64,000 bases of DNA from Rhizobium sp. 007. GTDB lineage: Bacteria > Pseudomonadota > Alphaproteobacteria > Rhizobiales > Rhizobiaceae. How positions within the stretch are numbered: position 1 is the first letter of the stretch; each line of letters begins with the position of its first letter. Shown here one piece after another: positions 63,665 to 64,000 of this stretch. Both the position numbers and the translations under genes were made by a program. The stretch is from contig NZ_CP064187.1 of the NCBI RefSeq assembly GCF_015353075.1, positions 3,167,001 to 3,231,000 on the forward strand, in the 5' to 3' direction. A model generated the notes under the pieces. It saw nothing but the letters and a program-made list of their open reading frames with translations. It was not told where the DNA came from and ran no database searches.

Positions 63665-64000
63665 ATGCCGTTGACGCTGACAGACAGACCGCCCGTCGCC
63701 ATCATCATGGGCAGCCAATCCGACTGGGAGACCATGAAAAACGCCGCCGACACGCTGGAGGCGCTGGAAATTCCTTATGAAGCGCGCATTATTTCGGCGC
63801 ATCGGACGCCCGAGCGCATGGTGAATTTTGCCAAGACCGCGCGCGAAGAGGGCTTCAAGGTGATCATCGCCGGTGCGGGCGGCGCCGCCCACCTTCCCGG
63901 CATGACGGCCGCGCTGACGCCGCTTCCGGTTTTCGGCGTTCCCGTCCAGTCGAAGACGATGTCCGGCCAGGACAGCCTTCTTTCCATCGTCCAGATGCCG
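63665..64000 (+). CDS. purE: N5-carboxyaminoimidazole ribonucleotide mutase PurE (C-terminus beyond window)
   Basis: Purine biosynthesis enzyme that moves a carboxylate on carboxyaminoimidazole ribonucleotide. The 112 residues seen include the substrate loops [24 protein letters not shown] (with the catalytic His) and [20 protein letters not shown] complete class I PurE has about 160-170 residues, so roughly a third is missing at the right edge; purK is expected next. Confidence 0.95.
   Translation, partial: MPLTLTDRPPVAIIMGSQSDWETMKNAADTLEALEIPYEARIISAHRTPERMVNFAKTAREEGFKVIIAGAGGAAHLPGMTAALTPLPVFGVPVQSKTMSGQDSLLSIVQMP

Overview
The window is about 64 kb of chromosome from an alphaproteobacterium of the Rhizobiaceae, most likely Rhizobium sensu lato. 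Supporting signs are the sqdBDC sulfolipid operon, the lpiA-acvB pair, RcdA with CtrA-type boxes, zapA followed by a 6S RNA, DUF465/DUF1192/DUF1465/DUF4164 proteins and RIME-like palindromes, all in high-GC DNA. It is mostly core housekeeping DNA: I see no prophage, insertion sequence, CRISPR array, tRNA or rRNA. Genus-level assignment is inference from gene content.

Layout. 1-9.0 kb (minus): ybgC-tolQ-tolR-tolA-tolB-pal-cpoB-tilS-ftsH, the envelope-constriction cluster running into tRNA modification and the FtsH protease (cut by the window edge). 9.1-12.1 kb (plus): sqdB-sqdD-sqdC. 12.1-19.7 kb: 5-formyl-THF cyclo-ligase and a YmdB phosphoesterase, an exported MBL-fold protein, a PNPOx-fold protein, YebC, a flavin monooxygenase and a chemoreceptor. 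19.9-24.8 kb (plus): ruvC, an AbrB/PIN toxin-antitoxin pair, ruvA, ruvB, a Tat-type phosphoesterase, a beheaded Nudix gene and a DinB-fold gene. 24.8-31.1 kb (minus): lpiA-acvB and a large MscS channel. 31.3-35.9 kb: gnd, an ArsR/AHSA1 divergent pair, an MFS pump, a LysR regulator and an unlisted small DUF1127-like gene. 35.9-36.7 kb (minus): 6S RNA, zapA, DUF4164. 37.1-45.4 kb (plus): tkt, gap, a GNAT, a K+/H+ antiporter, pgk and fba, i.e. glycolysis and pentose phosphate genes. 45.7-48.4 kb: PhzF-like protein, a tiny membrane protein, MFS, DUF1192. 48.4-50.2 kb: CtrA-type boxes, a candidate sRNA, rcdA, a degenerate dinJ-yafQ toxin-antitoxin locus and rpmE. 50.3-64 kb: ABC exporter, adenylate cyclase, TctC-type binding protein, YegP-like protein, FAD dehydrogenase, a non-flagellar MotA/OmpA-like pair, IMPase, Sel1-repeat protein, ThiE-like protein, TSUP permease, ArsR, two divergent DUF465 genes and the start of purE.

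How it works together. Many genes serve the envelope and division: Tol-Pal and CpoB, ZapA, FtsH, sulfolipid and lysyl-phosphatidylglycerol lipids, MscS, and a second ion-channel-type stator pair. The most noteworthy signals lie between the genes: a dead dinJ-yafQ locus with several frameshifts in what looks like empty DNA next to rcdA; two exact TTAA-N7-TTAA boxes and a candidate small RNA upstream of rcdA; an 11-bp element shared by the tolQ and pal upstream regions; a TA pair inside the ruv locus whose ribosome binding site sits in the loop of a perfect palindrome; and a long perfect palindrome between pgk and fba.
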